64,000 bases of DNA from Natrinema ejinorense (GCF_002494345.1 NZ_NXNI01000001.1:1240001-1304000), one strand, 5' to 3'. Shown: positions 43,007 to 52,283, numbered from the stretch's first letter. Program-made: numbers and translations. The notes: generated from the letters alone by a model not told the origin.

Positions 43007-44218
43007 TTACTTTTCGAGCGCACGTCGCGTCGCAGTCACACCGGCACCCGGATCGACGTCTGCACCCATCGACTCGAGCACGTCTCCCAGCGCCGTGACG
43101 ACGTAGATCACGTTCTCGGGTCGTGCGGAATGTCCCATACAGCCGATCCGGAAGACCTCGTCGGCGAGGTCGCCCAGTCCGCCCGCGATCTCGAGGTCGT
43201 ATCGCTCGAGCAGCGCGTCACAGACCTCGCCGTCGTCGATTCCGTCCGGAACCCGGACGGCGTTCAGACTCGGCAGCCAGTACTCGTCGGGGGCGTTCAT
43301 CCCCAGTCCCATCGCCTCGGCACCGGCTTTCAGTGCGCCGGCCAGCCGTTCGTGACGCGCCCACCGGTCTTCGATGCCCTCCTCGGCGACGAGCCGTAAT
43401 GCCTCCCGGAGCGCGTAGACGTTCGTGATCGGAGCGGTGTGGTGGTAGGCCCGTTCCTCACCCCAGTAGCCCTCGAGCAAGGAGAGATCGAGATACCACG
43501 AGCGGGGCTCCTCCTCGCGGGACAGGACCTTCTCCATCGCTTCGTCGGAGAGGGTCAGCGGGCTCGCACCCGGCGGACAGGAGAGACACTTCTGTGGACC
43601 GGCGTAGGCGACGTCGATGTTCCAGTCGTCGACCCGAAACTCGACGCCCCCGAGGGCGGTGACGCTATCGGCGATCACGAGCGCGTCGTGGTCGTGAGCC
43701 GCGGCAGTGAGTGCCGGCACGTCGGGCTGAAGCACGCCGGTACTCGTCTCGGCGAAGACGAACCCGAAGACGTCCGGATCGTGTTCGGCCAGCGCGTCCG
43801 CGACGTCGTCCGGATCGAGCGGTTCTCCCCACGGCGCGTCGACTTCGACGACCTCGCCGCCCGCTCGCCGGGCCATCGAGGCCATCCGGCCGCCGAAGTA
43901 GCCGTTCGTCGGGACGAGCATCGTATCGCCGGGCTCGACGACGTTGCCGATCGCTGCCTCCATCGCCGCCGAGCCGGTTCCCGAGACCGGGATCGTCCAC
44001 TGGTTGTCCGTTCGGAAGGTATACCGCAGCAACTCCTGGACCTCGTCCATGATCTCGATAAACGACGGATCGAGGTGACCGACCAGCGGCGTACTCATCG
44101 CACGGAGGACACGCGGGTTTACCTCGCTCGGGCCAGGCCCCATCAGGGTACGGTCCGGTGGTGTGAGTTCGCCGACGGACGGCGCGTCGGTCGCCTCGTT
44201 CGACGGTGTCTGAGCCAT
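43007..44218 (-). CDS. Alanine-glyoxylate/serine-pyruvate type PLP aminotransferase
   Basis: This 403-residue class V aminotransferase opens PDRTLMGPGPSEVNPRVLRAMSTPLVGHLDP, the signature start of alanine-glyoxylate/serine-pyruvate aminotransferases. The PLP lysine is in YAGPQKCLSCPPGASPL, and SGTGSAAMEAAIGNVVEPGD binds the phosphate. The ADSVTALGGVEFRVDDWNID block contains the conserved Asp. It would transfer amino groups between alanine or serine and glyoxylate or pyruvate in the cytoplasm. Its ATG at 44218 is upstream of the family motif by about 20 residues; an ATG at 44245 is possible. No obvious operon partner. Confidence 0.92.
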   Translation of the reverse strand: MAQTPSNEATDAPSVGELTPPDRTLMGPGPSEVNPRVLRAMSTPLVGHLDPSFIEIMDEVQELLRYTFRTDNQWTIPVSGTGSAAMEAAIGNVVEPGDTMLVPTNGYFGGRMASMARRAGGEVVEVDAPWGEPLDPDDVADALAEHDPDVFGFVFAETSTGVLQPDVPALTAAAHDHDALVIADSVTALGGVEFRVDDWNIDVAYAGPQKCLSCPPGASPLTLSDEAMEKVLSREEEPRSWYLDLSLLEGYWGEERAYHHTAPITNVYALREALRLVAEEGIEDRWARHERLAGALKAGAEAMGLGMNAPDEYWLPSLNAVRVPDGIDDGEVCDALLERYDLEIAGGLGDLADEVFRIGCMGHSARPENVIYVVTALGDVLESMGADVDPGAGVTATRRALEK

Positions 44219-44413
44219 GGCCGTGTGCTCGAGTGCCACCCGCAAAGACCTACCGGCAGCGGCGAATTACAAAGGATCGAACGGAGAAATAACCGCCGAC
44301 GCGTCGTTTCGTGGCGACCGAGCAACCCGGCCGCCGGGTCGGTAGCCGGCCCGTGGTAAGGAGCCTCGTGGCTGCGAGTCGTTTAAGAGGACTCACCACA
44401 TAACCGATATATC

Positions 44414-45406
44414 GTGTTCGTCGGTCACGGCCTCCTCGCGTTCGCCCTCGCGGCGCTCGTCGCCGACTGGCGAGGCTGGGAGTCGCGTCAGGCCCTGCTC
44501 GTCGGTGTCGTCGCCGGCGCGTTCGCGACGATTCCCGACATCGACGTCGCGTACGCGCTCGTCGGCCTCCTCGAGTGGCAGGTAGCGGACGGGCCACTCG
44601 GTGCGTCGACGGCCTTCTGGGACGCGAGTCGCGTCGTCCACCGCTCGGTCACCCACTCGCTGGTCGTCGGCGCGATCGCCGCACCGGCGTTCGGGCTGGT
44701 CGCCGTCCGCGGGGGCTCCAGTCGAACGTGGGGCGTCCGTGCTACTGGCCTCGGTCTCCTCGTGGCGCTCGTCGCGGTCGCGCTCGTCTGGGATGGTCCT
44801 CTCGCCGCGCTCGTCATGGGACTGTTCGTGGCAAGCGGCGTCCTCGTCGCCCGCGCCGTCGCTCGCAGATCGACGCTCTCGCCGTCGACCGTCGCCATCG
44901 CCGCCGTCTGGGGGCTCTGGTCGCATCCGTGGGGCGATCTCGTCACCGGCTCGCCCCCCGACTGGCTCTTCCCGTTTCCCTCCCCCGCCCTCGAGTCCCG
45001 AGTCGTTCTCCACCCGGATCCGACGCTGCACCTGCTCGGCGCGTTCGCGATCGAACTCGCCACGATCTGGCTCGCGCTCGCAGTCGTCTGTCGACTCACC
45101 GATCGGTCGGTCCTCGCCACCGTCGACCGGCGAGCCACCGTCGGTGTGGCCTACGGCGTGGCTGCACTCGCAGTGACGCCGCCGACGCTCGACGTCTCCT
45201 ATCACTTCGTCTTCTCCATTCTCGGCGTCGGGGTCGTCTGTGGCGTCGTTCGGGGCAGGCCCGAATCCGTCCTCCCCCACTGGCTCTCCCGACGGTGGCC
45301 TTCACCCGACGGGATACTCGAGGTCGCGCTGACGGCGCTGGCTGCCGTGAGCATTGCCCTCGCCGCGTACGTGACAGTCTACCTGTCGGTCGTCGGCCCG
45401 GCGTAG
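44414..45406 (+). CDS. Membrane-bound metal-dependent hydrolase (YdjM/DUF457 type)
   Basis: This 330-residue polytopic membrane protein is related to the YdjM/DUF457 group of predicted membrane-bound metal-dependent hydrolases. The defining residues are in the first helices: GHGLLAFALAALVADW with His at position about 5, AFATIPDIDVAYALV with the DxD pair and VHRSVTHSLVVGA with His-Thr-His. These are the probable metal ligands (GH...PDxD...HR..TH). About eight helices follow. The start is GTG at 44414. Substrate unknown. A second family member is at 53672 in this window. It follows an AT-poor promoter region and its own start at the membrane segment. Confidence 0.85.
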   Translation: MFVGHGLLAFALAALVADWRGWESRQALLVGVVAGAFATIPDIDVAYALVGLLEWQVADGPLGASTAFWDASRVVHRSVTHSLVVGAIAAPAFGLVAVRGGSSRTWGVRATGLGLLVALVAVALVWDGPLAALVMGLFVASGVLVARAVARRSTLSPSTVAIAAVWGLWSHPWGDLVTGSPPDWLFPFPSPALESRVVLHPDPTLHLLGAFAIELATIWLALAVVCRLTDRSVLATVDRRATVGVAYGVAALAVTPPTLDVSYHFVFSILGVGVVCGVVRGRPESVLPHWLSRRWPSPDGILEVALTALAAVSIALAAYVTVYLSVVGPA

Positions 45407-45476
45407 ACCTCACGGATCGTGGTCCGTCAACGCCGAAGTACGTATCCTTTTGTAAGAACAGTCGGTAGGATTTACT

Positions 45477-46094
45477 GTGTCACAGACTCCACTCGGGGGC
45501 TTGATCGCGGACGACCGCACCAACGCGGCCATCGCGTGGTTATTGGTCGTCGCGATCGCAGCCATCGGCGTCGCCGCGTTCCTGACGGGCGGGGTTCTGT
45601 GGGCGACGTTCGCGGCTGTACTCGTGACGTTGGCAGTGTTGCCACCGATCGCGTTTCGGTCGTCGCTGGTGATGCTCCCCTGGGAAGTCCTCCTGTTGGC
45701 AGGTCTCCCCGTGCTTGGACTGGCCGTCGGTTCCGACCGGTTGACGGGGCACTTTACCTCCTATCTCTCGGTCGCGGCCATCGCACTCGTCGTCGCCGTC
45801 GAACTCCAGTTGTTTACGTCGGTGCGGATGACTCCCGGCTTCGCCGTCGTCTTCGTCGTCGTTACCACGATGGCGACAGCGGGACTGTGGGCGCTGCTGC
45901 GGTGGAGCGTCGCCCAGACGCTGGGGATTCCGTTTACGGCCGACCACGACGCGGTGATGTGGGAATTCGTCTACTCCGCCCTCGCCGGGCTCGGTGCTGG
46001 CGTCGTCTTCGAACTGTACTTCAGACGGTTCGCCCGCCACGACCAACGCCTGCGGGATCGATCCGCGACTATCACGGAGGCCGACGATGGGTAA
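45477..46094 (+). CDS. Haloarchaeal multi-pass membrane protein of unknown function
   Basis: This 205-residue protein has about six hydrophobic segments, the first AAIAWLLVVAIAAIGVAAFLTGG and a later one YLSVAAIALVVAVELQLF. The start is GTG at 45477. It overlaps the next membrane-protein gene by 8 bp, so the two should be translated together. No motif for transport or enzymatic function was recognised. The last 25 residues are charged and probably cytosolic. Possibly TTTTGTAAG at about 45451 is its upstream promoter element. Confidence 0.75.
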   Translation: MSQTPLGGLIADDRTNAAIAWLLVVAIAAIGVAAFLTGGVLWATFAAVLVTLAVLPPIAFRSSLVMLPWEVLLLAGLPVLGLAVGSDRLTGHFTSYLSVAAIALVVAVELQLFTSVRMTPGFAVVFVVVTTMATAGLWALLRWSVAQTLGIPFTADHDAVMWEFVYSALAGLGAGVVFELYFRRFARHDQRLRDRSATITEADDG

Positions 46095-46746
46095 GGTCAC
46101 GAAGCAACTCCGGTCCAAGCGCCGCCAGCGCCAGCTCACCTATCTCATGGAGCTCGGGCTGATCGGGATGCTGTTCGTCGGTATCGATCGCGGCAACGGC
46201 GGGATCGTGATCAATACCGGGGTGGCGCTGATCGTCACGCAGCTCCCCCCGATCCTCGAGCGCGACTACGAGATCCCGATGGATCCGCGGCTGACCCTGT
46301 GGATTACGACCGCCGTCTTCCTCCATGCCTTCGGGACCGTCGGACTACCGGGAGCCACCGCGACCCTCTACAGCCAGGTTTGGTGGTGGGACCACATGAC
46401 CCACGCGCTGTCGGCCTCGCTGGTCGCCGCCGTCGGATACGCCACGGTCCGCGCACTCCACGAGCACGCGGCGGGAATCTACTTCCCCGGCCGATTCGTC
46501 GCCGTCTTCATCCTCCTGTTCGTCCTCGCCTTCGGCGTCCTCTGGGAGATCCTCGAGTTCGTCATCGCCCTGTCGGCCGAGGCACTGGGGATCAGGGCCG
46601 TCCTCACGCAGTACGGACTCGAAGATACGATGCTCGACTTCGTGTTCAACTCCATCGGTGCGCTCATCGTCGCGCTCTGGGGCGGTGCCTACCTCACCGA
46701 CGTCACCGGCGCGATCCGCAAGCGCCTCGAGTCACGGTCCGAGTGA
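46087..46746 (+). CDS. Integral membrane protein, possibly DUF2238-related
   Basis: This 219-residue membrane protein has about six segments. Conserved-looking residues are [26 protein letters not shown] (about 102-127), with an aspartate-histidine pair at the membrane edge, and [20 protein letters not shown]. The WDHMTH and WE(I/L)xE features are similar to DUF2238/YjdF membrane proteins, whose function is unknown. This resemblance is tentative. It overlaps the previous gene by 8 bp. The ATG at 46087 sits at the overlap. Confidence 0.7.
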   Translation: MGKVTKQLRSKRRQRQLTYLMELGLIGMLFVGIDRGNGGIVINTGVALIVTQLPPILERDYEIPMDPRLTLWITTAVFLHAFGTVGLPGATATLYSQVWWWDHMTHALSASLVAAVGYATVRALHEHAAGIYFPGRFVAVFILLFVLAFGVLWEILEFVIALSAEALGIRAVLTQYGLEDTMLDFVFNSIGALIVALWGGAYLTDVTGAIRKRLESRSE

Positions 46747-46831
46747 CGGTGCGTCGGGATCGACGTTCGATTCCGCTCCCTCGAAACCGACGATCAGCTT
46801 TACGTTCCTACGGGGTATACTACCAGGGGCC

Positions 46832-47032
46832 ATGGTATTCAAGAAGATTACGCTCATCGGGACCAGCACCGACAGTTTCGACGCCGCAGCCGACGACGCC
46901 ATCGATCGTGCGGAAGCGACGCTCCAGAACGTCCACTGGATCGAGGTCGACGAACTGGGCGTCGAAATCGCCAGCGCCGAGGACCGGGAGTACCAGGCCG
47001 AAGTCACCGTCGCGTTCGAACTCGAGGAGTAA
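46832..47032 (+). CDS. Dodecin flavin-storage protein
   Basis: This 66-residue protein matches dodecin in full: [46 protein letters not shown] and [14 protein letters not shown]. Dodecins form hollow dodecamers that bind flavin; the haloarchaeal protein is known to bind lumichrome and riboflavin through a tryptophan (Trp36 here, in HWIEV), stacking against the isoalloxazine ring, and to protect cells from flavin photochemistry. The ATG at 46832 is the only sensible start. It is a single gene and the surrounding sequence offers no further clue. Confidence 0.93.
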   Translation: MVFKKITLIGTSTDSFDAAADDAIDRAEATLQNVHWIEVDELGVEIASAEDREYQAEVTVAFELEE

Positions 47033-47159
47033 AACGCCACTCGAGGGGGAGTCTCTATTTGCGGACGCCGCCGTGCGATCCCACGATTCACGAGCGTCGC
47101 AACTCGCGATCGACGGGGTGAACCGTAAAAACGGGACGGCGGCGTGAGACGCGATCGAG

Positions 47160-47534
47160 TTACGTTCGGAAGGATTCGCCACAGCCACACTCGCTGACGA
47201 CGTTCGGATTGTCGACGTGGAACCCTTCGGCCTGCAGACCGTCTTCGTAGTCGAGGACGCTCCCCTCGATGTATTTCAGGCTCGCCGGATCGACGAATAC
47301 GCGAAGGTCGTGGTGTTCGTAGATAGTGTCGTCCTCGTCGGGTTCGTCGTCGAACCGCATTCCGTACGAGAGGCCGGCACAGCCACCCTGCTGGACGAAC
47401 AGCCGAAGGCCCGCTTCGGTTACATCGAGGTCCTCTCCCTCGAGCAAGGAAAGCGCCTGCTCGGCCGCGTCTTCGGTGACTTCGATCTTCGGCCGCGCGT
47501 TCGCCTCCCCGCCGTCCATACTGTCCGTGCTCAT
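47160..47534 (-). CDS. Iron-sulfur cluster assembly accessory protein (IscA/ErpA type)
   Basis: This 124-residue A-type Fe-S carrier has the three conserved cysteines: Cys52 in VQQGGCAGLSYGM and Cys116 and Cys118 in SECGCGESF. An N-terminal acidic extension of about 15 residues precedes IEVTEDAAEQALSLLEGE. A-type carriers deliver [2Fe-2S] or [4Fe-4S] clusters to apo proteins. The window also has a NifU-type gene at 5185, although not nearby. The C-terminal FRT is the usual ending. There is no operon partner; the gene converges with dodecin with a gap of about 130 bp. Confidence 0.92.
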   Translation of the reverse strand: MSTDSMDGGEANARPKIEVTEDAAEQALSLLEGEDLDVTEAGLRLFVQQGGCAGLSYGMRFDDEPDEDDTIYEHHDLRVFVDPASLKYIEGSVLDYEDGLQAEGFHVDNPNVVSECGCGESFRT

Positions 47535-47797
47535 ACCTCCACATTTCGGCGCGACGATGTTAACTGTGACGCCATTCTCTCACCGGCGGGCTAGCCGAAT
47601 CCAGTTTCGTTCGTCCCGTCCGGCCGTCGCCACACCCCCATCGCTACTCGCGGTCCTCCGAGCGACGGATCGGACGGTCCGGATCGTCACTCACGGTCCC
47701 GGGCCCTCAGTCGCGGTTCTACGAGCCCACGCTCCCGTTCCTCACAGACACTGCCCCTCGAGTCGACCCGCGTTCGACGTTCGGTCGATGGGGGCGA
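47535..47797. other. Gene-free gap between iscA-type gene and hisD
   Basis: This 263 bp contains no RNA gene or repeat that I recognise. GC-rich, with scattered CGGTCC/GGGCCC steps that lack a stable pattern. It would contain the promoter for the minus-strand iscA-type gene (near 47560-47570, TTAACTG). Confidence 0.35.
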
Positions 47798-49096
47798 TTA
47801 GCGCTCGGAGCCCGTCTCCTCTCCGAGTCGAGTTCGAACGCTTTCGGCGTGGGCTTCGAGACCCTCGGCGTCGGCGAGCGTGGTTATCGTCTCGCCCAAC
47901 TCGGCCAGTCCCTCGCCCGAAAGCCGCTGGACCGTGGTCGATCGGAGGAAGGTCTCGACGGAGAGCCCGCCGGTCACGCGCGCGCCGCCGTTCGTCGGCA
48001 GGACGTGATTGGTGCCGCTTGCGTAGTCGCCGGCCGCGACCGGCGTGTTCGGTCCGAGGAAGACGCTCCCTGCGCTGTCGATCCGCTCGAGGAGCGATTC
48101 GTCGTCCTCGGCGATGATCGAGAGGTGTTCGGGGGCGTACTCCTCGGTAAAGAGGATCGCCTCGCTCATCGAGCGGGCGTGGAGAACCCCGCTCGTCTCG
48201 TTTGCGAGGGCCGCTCGAATCACGTCGGCCCGCTCGCGCGCGGGAACCCGCTCGTCGACGGCCGCGACGATGGCGTCCGCGGTCGCCTCGTCGTCGGTGA
48301 CGGCGACGACCGAGGCGTTGGGGTCGTGTTCCGCCTGGGCGAGGAGTTCCGCGGCGACGAGTTCGGGATCGGCGGTCTCGTCGGCGACGACGACCACCTC
48401 GCTCGGTCCCGCGAGGAAGTCGATTTCGACGTCGCCCCGAACCTCGGCTTTGGCTGCGGTCACCCACTTGTTCCCGGGGCCGACGATCTTCTGGACTCGG
48501 GATATCGTCTCCGTCCCGTAGGCCAGTCCGGCGATCGCCTGTGCGCCACCGACGCTGTAGACCGCGTCCGCACCGGCAGCGTGAATCGCGGCCAACGTCA
48601 CCGGGTTCGGATCGTCCGCCGGCGGCGTAACGACCGCGACGTGACCGACACCGGCCACGACTGCCGGAACGATGCCCATGATCGCACTCGAGGGATAGGC
48701 CGCCGAGCCGCCGGGGACGTAGACGCCGATTCGCTCGAGGGGTCGAAAGCGTCGGCCGAGTTCCCGTCCGGTATCGAACTCCCGCTGCCAGTCCTCGGGG
48801 AGTTGTGCCTCGTGGAACTCGCGAACGTTCGCCGCGGCCGTTTCGATCGCCGTCCGAATCTCGTCGTCTATCTCGTCGTACGCGCGCGCACACTCGTCGG
48901 TGATCTCGAGGTTCCCGACCTCGACGTCGTCAAACTCGCTCGTGAACTCGCGGACGGCGACGTCGCCTTCCGTCTGGACGCGGTCGACGATCTCGCTTAC
49001 GTCGTCCCTGATCGCTTCGATACCGGCGTCGCGCTCGAAGAAAGCCACGCGGTCGTCGGGCCCGAGATCGGCGATCGGCTGCACGTCGATGGTCAT
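47798..49096 (-). CDS. hisD: Histidinol dehydrogenase
   Basis: This 432-residue enzyme oxidises L-histidinol to histidine with NAD+ and zinc in two steps. The PGGxAxYPS segment YVPGGSAAYPSSAIMGIVPA is present, as are the Gln-His zinc ligand region ELLAQAEHDPNASVVAVT (His at about 257) and ESPEHLSI-type EEYAPEHLSIIA (Glu and His for catalysis). The GPNTPVAAGDYASGTNHVLPTNGGARVTGGLSVETFLR block near the end is the strongest family signature. The ATG at 49096 starts MTIDVQPIADL, as in other haloarchaeal HisD. In archaea his genes are commonly scattered, and no other his gene is here. Confidence 0.96.
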   Translation of the reverse strand: MTIDVQPIADLGPDDRVAFFERDAGIEAIRDDVSEIVDRVQTEGDVAVREFTSEFDDVEVGNLEITDECARAYDEIDDEIRTAIETAAANVREFHEAQLPEDWQREFDTGRELGRRFRPLERIGVYVPGGSAAYPSSAIMGIVPAVVAGVGHVAVVTPPADDPNPVTLAAIHAAGADAVYSVGGAQAIAGLAYGTETISRVQKIVGPGNKWVTAAKAEVRGDVEIDFLAGPSEVVVVADETADPELVAAELLAQAEHDPNASVVAVTDDEATADAIVAAVDERVPARERADVIRAALANETSGVLHARSMSEAILFTEEYAPEHLSIIAEDDESLLERIDSAGSVFLGPNTPVAAGDYASGTNHVLPTNGGARVTGGLSVETFLRSTTVQRLSGEGLAELGETITTLADAEGLEAHAESVRTRLGEETGSER

Positions 49097-49139
49097 GCTC
49101 GAGGGTTCGAGCGGCGGTCGAAAAACGGTTTCCTTCCGT

Positions 49140-49361
49140 TCACGGGTCCGAACGCTCGACTTCCCAGACCCCGATCGCGTCGAGCGTCGCCCTGACGAAG
49201 AGATAGACGAAGAGGCCGAACCCGACGACGGCAAGCGGTGCCTGGAGCATCGCAGCGGTTTCCGCACCGAGTACGAGCCGGCTGAGTCCCCGCACGAAGA
49301 AGCTCACGACGACGAGCCCGAACGCGATGACCGCGAGTTTGACGAATCCCGATCGGTCCAT
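49140..49361 (-). CDS. Small haloarchaeal membrane protein
   Basis: This 73-residue protein has two hydrophobic helices (LAVIAFGLVVVSFFVRGLS and LAVVGFGLFVYLFVRATLDA), separated by LVLGAETAAMLQA, with a charged end (EVERSDP). It looks like a real small membrane protein, as the hydrophobic pattern is regular and the codons match its neighbours. It lies 43 bp upstream of hisD on the same strand and may be cotranscribed. Function unknown. Confidence 0.65.
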   Translation of the reverse strand: MDRSGFVKLAVIAFGLVVVSFFVRGLSRLVLGAETAAMLQAPLAVVGFGLFVYLFVRATLDAIGVWEVERSDP

Positions 49362-49453
49362 ACGTCACCCTCCCACCACGACCGCTAAATCGTATCGGTT
49401 ACGCCACGCCAGTCGAATCGGTCCGGCGACGTTCGGACCGATCACCGAGCCCG

Positions 49454-50296
49454 TTACCGGACGTCGGCGCTTGCGGCCCGGCCGATCGCGTAGACGGCGA
49501 CCGACCCGAACAGGACTGCCAGTCCCAACAGGACGGCCAGCGCGGGAACGAGCGTATCCCACATGCCGCCAAATCGCGTCACCTCGACGACGGTCATCGT
49601 ATCCTCCCCGAGCATCACCGCACGGGTGGCGTCGACGCCGTACGTGATCGGGTTGAACGTCGCGACGGTCTGAATCCACTCCGGCAACGCCGGCAACGGA
49701 AGGAACGCACTCGAGACGAACAGCAAGGGAAGCTGGAGCAGGTTCGCCCCGATGATCGTCGACTCCTCGTCGCGGGTCACCACGGCCAACACGTTCGAGA
49801 ACGCGGTAAACCAGACCGAAAACAGGACGCAGATGCCCGTGATCGCGAGCGCGCCGATCACTCCGGTCGCGATTTCGGCGCCGAGCAACACCCCCAGTCC
49901 GAGGACGATCGCGACCTGGGCGACGATACGAACGACCTCGGCCAGCGTCTTGCCCAGGAAGACCGCGCTGCGATTCATCGGGCTCACGAGCGTCTTCTCG
50001 AACATGCCGTTCTCAATGTCGTTGACCAGCCCGATGCCCGACGTCGCCGCCGCAACCAGGGCGACCTGAATCACGATCGCCGGCACGAGGTAGGTCTCGT
50101 AGCTGATTCCCTCGAGCGCACGCGTCGCGACGCCGCCGAACACCTGCGTGAATAGGACGAGGAAGATGATCGGCTGCACCAGCGAGACGACGAGGACGAA
50201 CGGGTTCCGAACCGACTTGATCGTCCACCGAACGAACGTGACCCACACGTCGCTCGCGAAGCTCCCGCCGTGCCGGTCGACGCTCGGCGTGCTCAT
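49454..50296 (-). CDS. ABC-2 type drug/polyketide exporter permease
   Basis: This 280-residue ABC-2 permease has six helices, with NPFVLVVSLVQPIIFLVLFTQVFGG near the start, ENGMFEKTLVSPMNRSAVFLGKTLAEVV and LLQLPLLFVSSAFLPLPALPEW, the characteristic DrrB-like FxSSAFxPxxxxPxW motif. It pairs with the ABC ATPase, whose stop overlaps its start by 4 bp. The complex would export a hydrophobic compound or lipid. In haloarchaea these DrrAB-like systems have no proven substrate. The ATG at 50296 is within the ATPase gene end. Confidence 0.9.
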   Translation of the reverse strand: MSTPSVDRHGGSFASDVWVTFVRWTIKSVRNPFVLVVSLVQPIIFLVLFTQVFGGVATRALEGISYETYLVPAIVIQVALVAAATSGIGLVNDIENGMFEKTLVSPMNRSAVFLGKTLAEVVRIVAQVAIVLGLGVLLGAEIATGVIGALAITGICVLFSVWFTAFSNVLAVVTRDEESTIIGANLLQLPLLFVSSAFLPLPALPEWIQTVATFNPITYGVDATRAVMLGEDTMTVVEVTRFGGMWDTLVPALAVLLGLAVLFGSVAVYAIGRAASADVR

Positions 50297-51378
50297 CGAT
50301 CCACCTCACCGGCTGTTCCTTTGCCGTCGCTCTCCCCTGTCCCACTCGGCTCGTCGCCCCTGGTGGCGATCGTTCCGGACGGGACGGCGTCGGTCGGTGC
50401 CGACTCGCTTCCCGCTCCCGAATCGTCCCCGGTTCGATCGCCAGTCACCGCGAGGAACACGTCGTCCAGTGTCGGTGCCCGGACGTCGAACCCGACGACG
50501 TCGACGCCGGCGTCTCGAAGGGCGACCAACAGATCCGTTCCGCGCGTCCGCGCGTCGCGCGCGGTCACCGTCACCCCCGACTCGCTTGGCTCGATCACCG
50601 CGCCGTCCGCGAACAGTCCCTCTTCGCGCGCGATCGCGACGGCCCGGTCGCTCTCGTCGGCATTCGCCAACTCGACGGCGAGGATCTCACCGCCGACGCG
50701 GCGTTTCAGCGCCTCGGGCGTCCCCTCCGCCACGACCGTTCCCTGCTGAATGACCGACAGCCGATCACACAACTGGTCGGCCTCCTCGAGGTACTGGGTC
50801 GTCAGGAAGACGGTCGTCCCTTCGTCGTTGATCCGCCGGAAGTACTCCCAGAGTCGGTTTCGCGCGGCCGGGTCGAGCCCGGTCGTCGGCTCGTCGAGGA
50901 AGACCAACGGCGGCCGGTGGACGAGTGCGGTCGCCGCGTCGAGACGCTTTTTCATCCCCCCGGAGAAGTCGTCGGCGACCTTGTCCGCAACGTCGCGCAG
51001 CTCGACGAGTTCGAGCAGTTCGTCGATCCGGTCGCTCCGCTTCGCTCGCGGAACCCCGTAGGCGTCACACGCGAACCGGAGGTTCTCTCGAGCCGTCAGC
51101 TCCGGATCGATGCTCGTCTCCTGGGCCATGTATCCCACCGTCGCACGCACGCTGCGTGGTTTCGCGACGGCGTCGAACCCGTTTACCGTCACCGTGCCAT
51201 CAGTCGGTCGCAACAGCGTGACGAGCGTCTTGATCATCGTCGTCTTCCCCGCACCGTTGGGGCCCAGAAACCCGAAGAACTCTCCCGTCTCCACGAGGAG
51301 GTCGACATCGCGGACCGCTTCGGTTCCGTCCGCGTACGTCACCGCCACGTCACGGGCCTCGATAGCGTAGTCGGTCAC
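50293..51378 (-). CDS. ABC exporter ATPase (DrrA type)
   Basis: This 361-residue ABC ATPase has Walker [10 protein letters not shown] (about 38-46), DFSGGMKKRLDAATALVHRP as the signature and PPLVFLDEPTTGLDPAARNRLW as Walker B, all with DrrA-type spacing. After the ABC domain a DUF4162-type C-terminal domain (about 220-320) contains AVELANADESDRAVAIAREEG and VGFDVRAPTLDDVFLAVTG, a hallmark of DrrA-like proteins. The final 40 residues are acidic low-complexity sequence (TGDDSGAGSESAPTDA). It overlaps the permease gene by 4 bp. Drug efflux is the family role, unproven here. Confidence 0.93.
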   Translation of the reverse strand: MTDYAIEARDVAVTYADGTEAVRDVDLLVETGEFFGFLGPNGAGKTTMIKTLVTLLRPTDGTVTVNGFDAVAKPRSVRATVGYMAQETSIDPELTARENLRFACDAYGVPRAKRSDRIDELLELVELRDVADKVADDFSGGMKKRLDAATALVHRPPLVFLDEPTTGLDPAARNRLWEYFRRINDEGTTVFLTTQYLEEADQLCDRLSVIQQGTVVAEGTPEALKRRVGGEILAVELANADESDRAVAIAREEGLFADGAVIEPSESGVTVTARDARTRGTDLLVALRDAGVDVVGFDVRAPTLDDVFLAVTGDRTGDDSGAGSESAPTDAVPSGTIATRGDEPSGTGESDGKGTAGEVDR

Positions 51379-51489
51379 AGTTCAGGTAGGACGACCACGG
51401 GGATATACCTGTGAGTTCGAAACCACTTTCCTACTTCGGCATTCGAACTATTGGGGTCGAGAAGGCGGACCGTCCGATCGGCGACACCG

Positions 51490-51969
51490 TTACTCCGTGG
51501 CTCCTTCGAGGTCGTACTCGATGGCCCACGCGTGGAGGTGGCCGAACGCCGGAAACACCCCACGACACTTCTCGGTGGGCTCGTACTCGACTCGCGGCGG
51601 GACCTCGTCGTACGACTCGCGGCGGAGAAAACCCACCGCGACCAACTCTTTGAGCCGCTCCGAGAGCGTGTTCGCCGGCACCTCGAGTCGCTCCTCTAGG
51701 TCCGAAAAGCGAAGCGGCTCCTCCGCGAACGCAAACGCCGACAGGATCGCCATCGTGTGGGCCTTTCCGAAGAGATTCAGCAACTGTGCGACCGTTCGTT
51801 CGACCCGTGCTCGTTCCTCGGGCTCGAGTCGGTCACGGATCGATTTCGCCGCGTCTCGCGTTCGCCCGGCGCCGATCCCCATCCTCCGATCGTCACCGCT
51901 CGGCGCTGTTTCCCAGGGCTGAGACGTTACACCCTTCGACTGTGCCTCGTCGTTCAGGTCGTCGTCCAT
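51490..51969 (-). CDS. HxlR-type winged-helix transcriptional regulator
   Basis: This 159-residue regulator has an HxlR-like winged helix at about 60-150: LLNLFGKAHTMAILSAFAFAEEPLRFSDLEERLEVPANTLSERLKELVAVGFLRRESYDEVPPRVEYEPTEKC. The features FSDLEERL...TLSERLKEL...GFL.R matched by VEYEPTEKG in HxlR are present. The N-terminal 60 residues are an acidic/charged extension. It is divergent from the Rossmann fragment/DUF6069/NmrA cluster with a 128 bp gap. HxlR regulators adjacent to NmrA-like proteins are common in redox responses, so these are probably its targets. Confidence 0.8.
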   Translation of the reverse strand: MDDDLNDEAQSKGVTSQPWETAPSGDDRRMGIGAGRTRDAAKSIRDRLEPEERARVERTVAQLLNLFGKAHTMAILSAFAFAEEPLRFSDLEERLEVPANTLSERLKELVAVGFLRRESYDEVPPRVEYEPTEKCRGVFPAFGHLHAWAIEYDLEGATE

Positions 51970-52097
51970 ACGACCGTTAACACACCACCGGCCTAATACG
52001 ACAGGCTTCGAGTTATGGCTCGAAACCCGGTTCGACGCCCGCTACTTCGATACTTCGAAGTCAGGAGCTTAAGACTCGGCCACCCGAAGTACCACCC

Positions 52098-52283
52098 GTG
52101 AAACGCACCGTTTTCGGCGCGACGGGCCGAACCGGTCGCCCGCGCTGTCGACAGGCACTCGATCGCGACCACGAGGTCGTCGGTCACGTCCGCTCGACCG
52201 AGACGCTTCCGTTCGCAGACGAGGTGACCGTCGTCGAGGACGACAGCCACCTCCGCGAGATGCCAACGGTGGGACCAGTATGA
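52098..52283 (+). pseudogene. Truncated NAD(P)-binding (NmrA/SDR) gene remnant
   Basis: This 61-codon frame starts MKRTVFGATGRTGRPRCRQALDRDHEVVGHVRSTETLPFADEVTVVEDD, a good N-terminus of an NAD(P)-binding (NmrA-like) protein with the GATGRTGR nucleotide loop. It then loses similarity at residue about 50 and stops where the following gene begins. Family proteins are about 210-290 residues, so only the first beta-alpha-beta unit remains. The position 18 to 20 residues, RPRCRQAL where relatives have a hydrophobic residue, suggest decay. The TGA stop overlaps the next ATG (ATGA), so it may still be translated and coupled to the DUF6069 gene. It may be a gene remnant after deletion. Confidence 0.7.

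Noticed and set aside
52098-52283. Reading the Rossmann remnant as a functional small protein
   Set aside because: The fold is cut after its first beta-alpha-beta unit and diverges near its end; a remnant is the simpler explanation, although translation remains possible.
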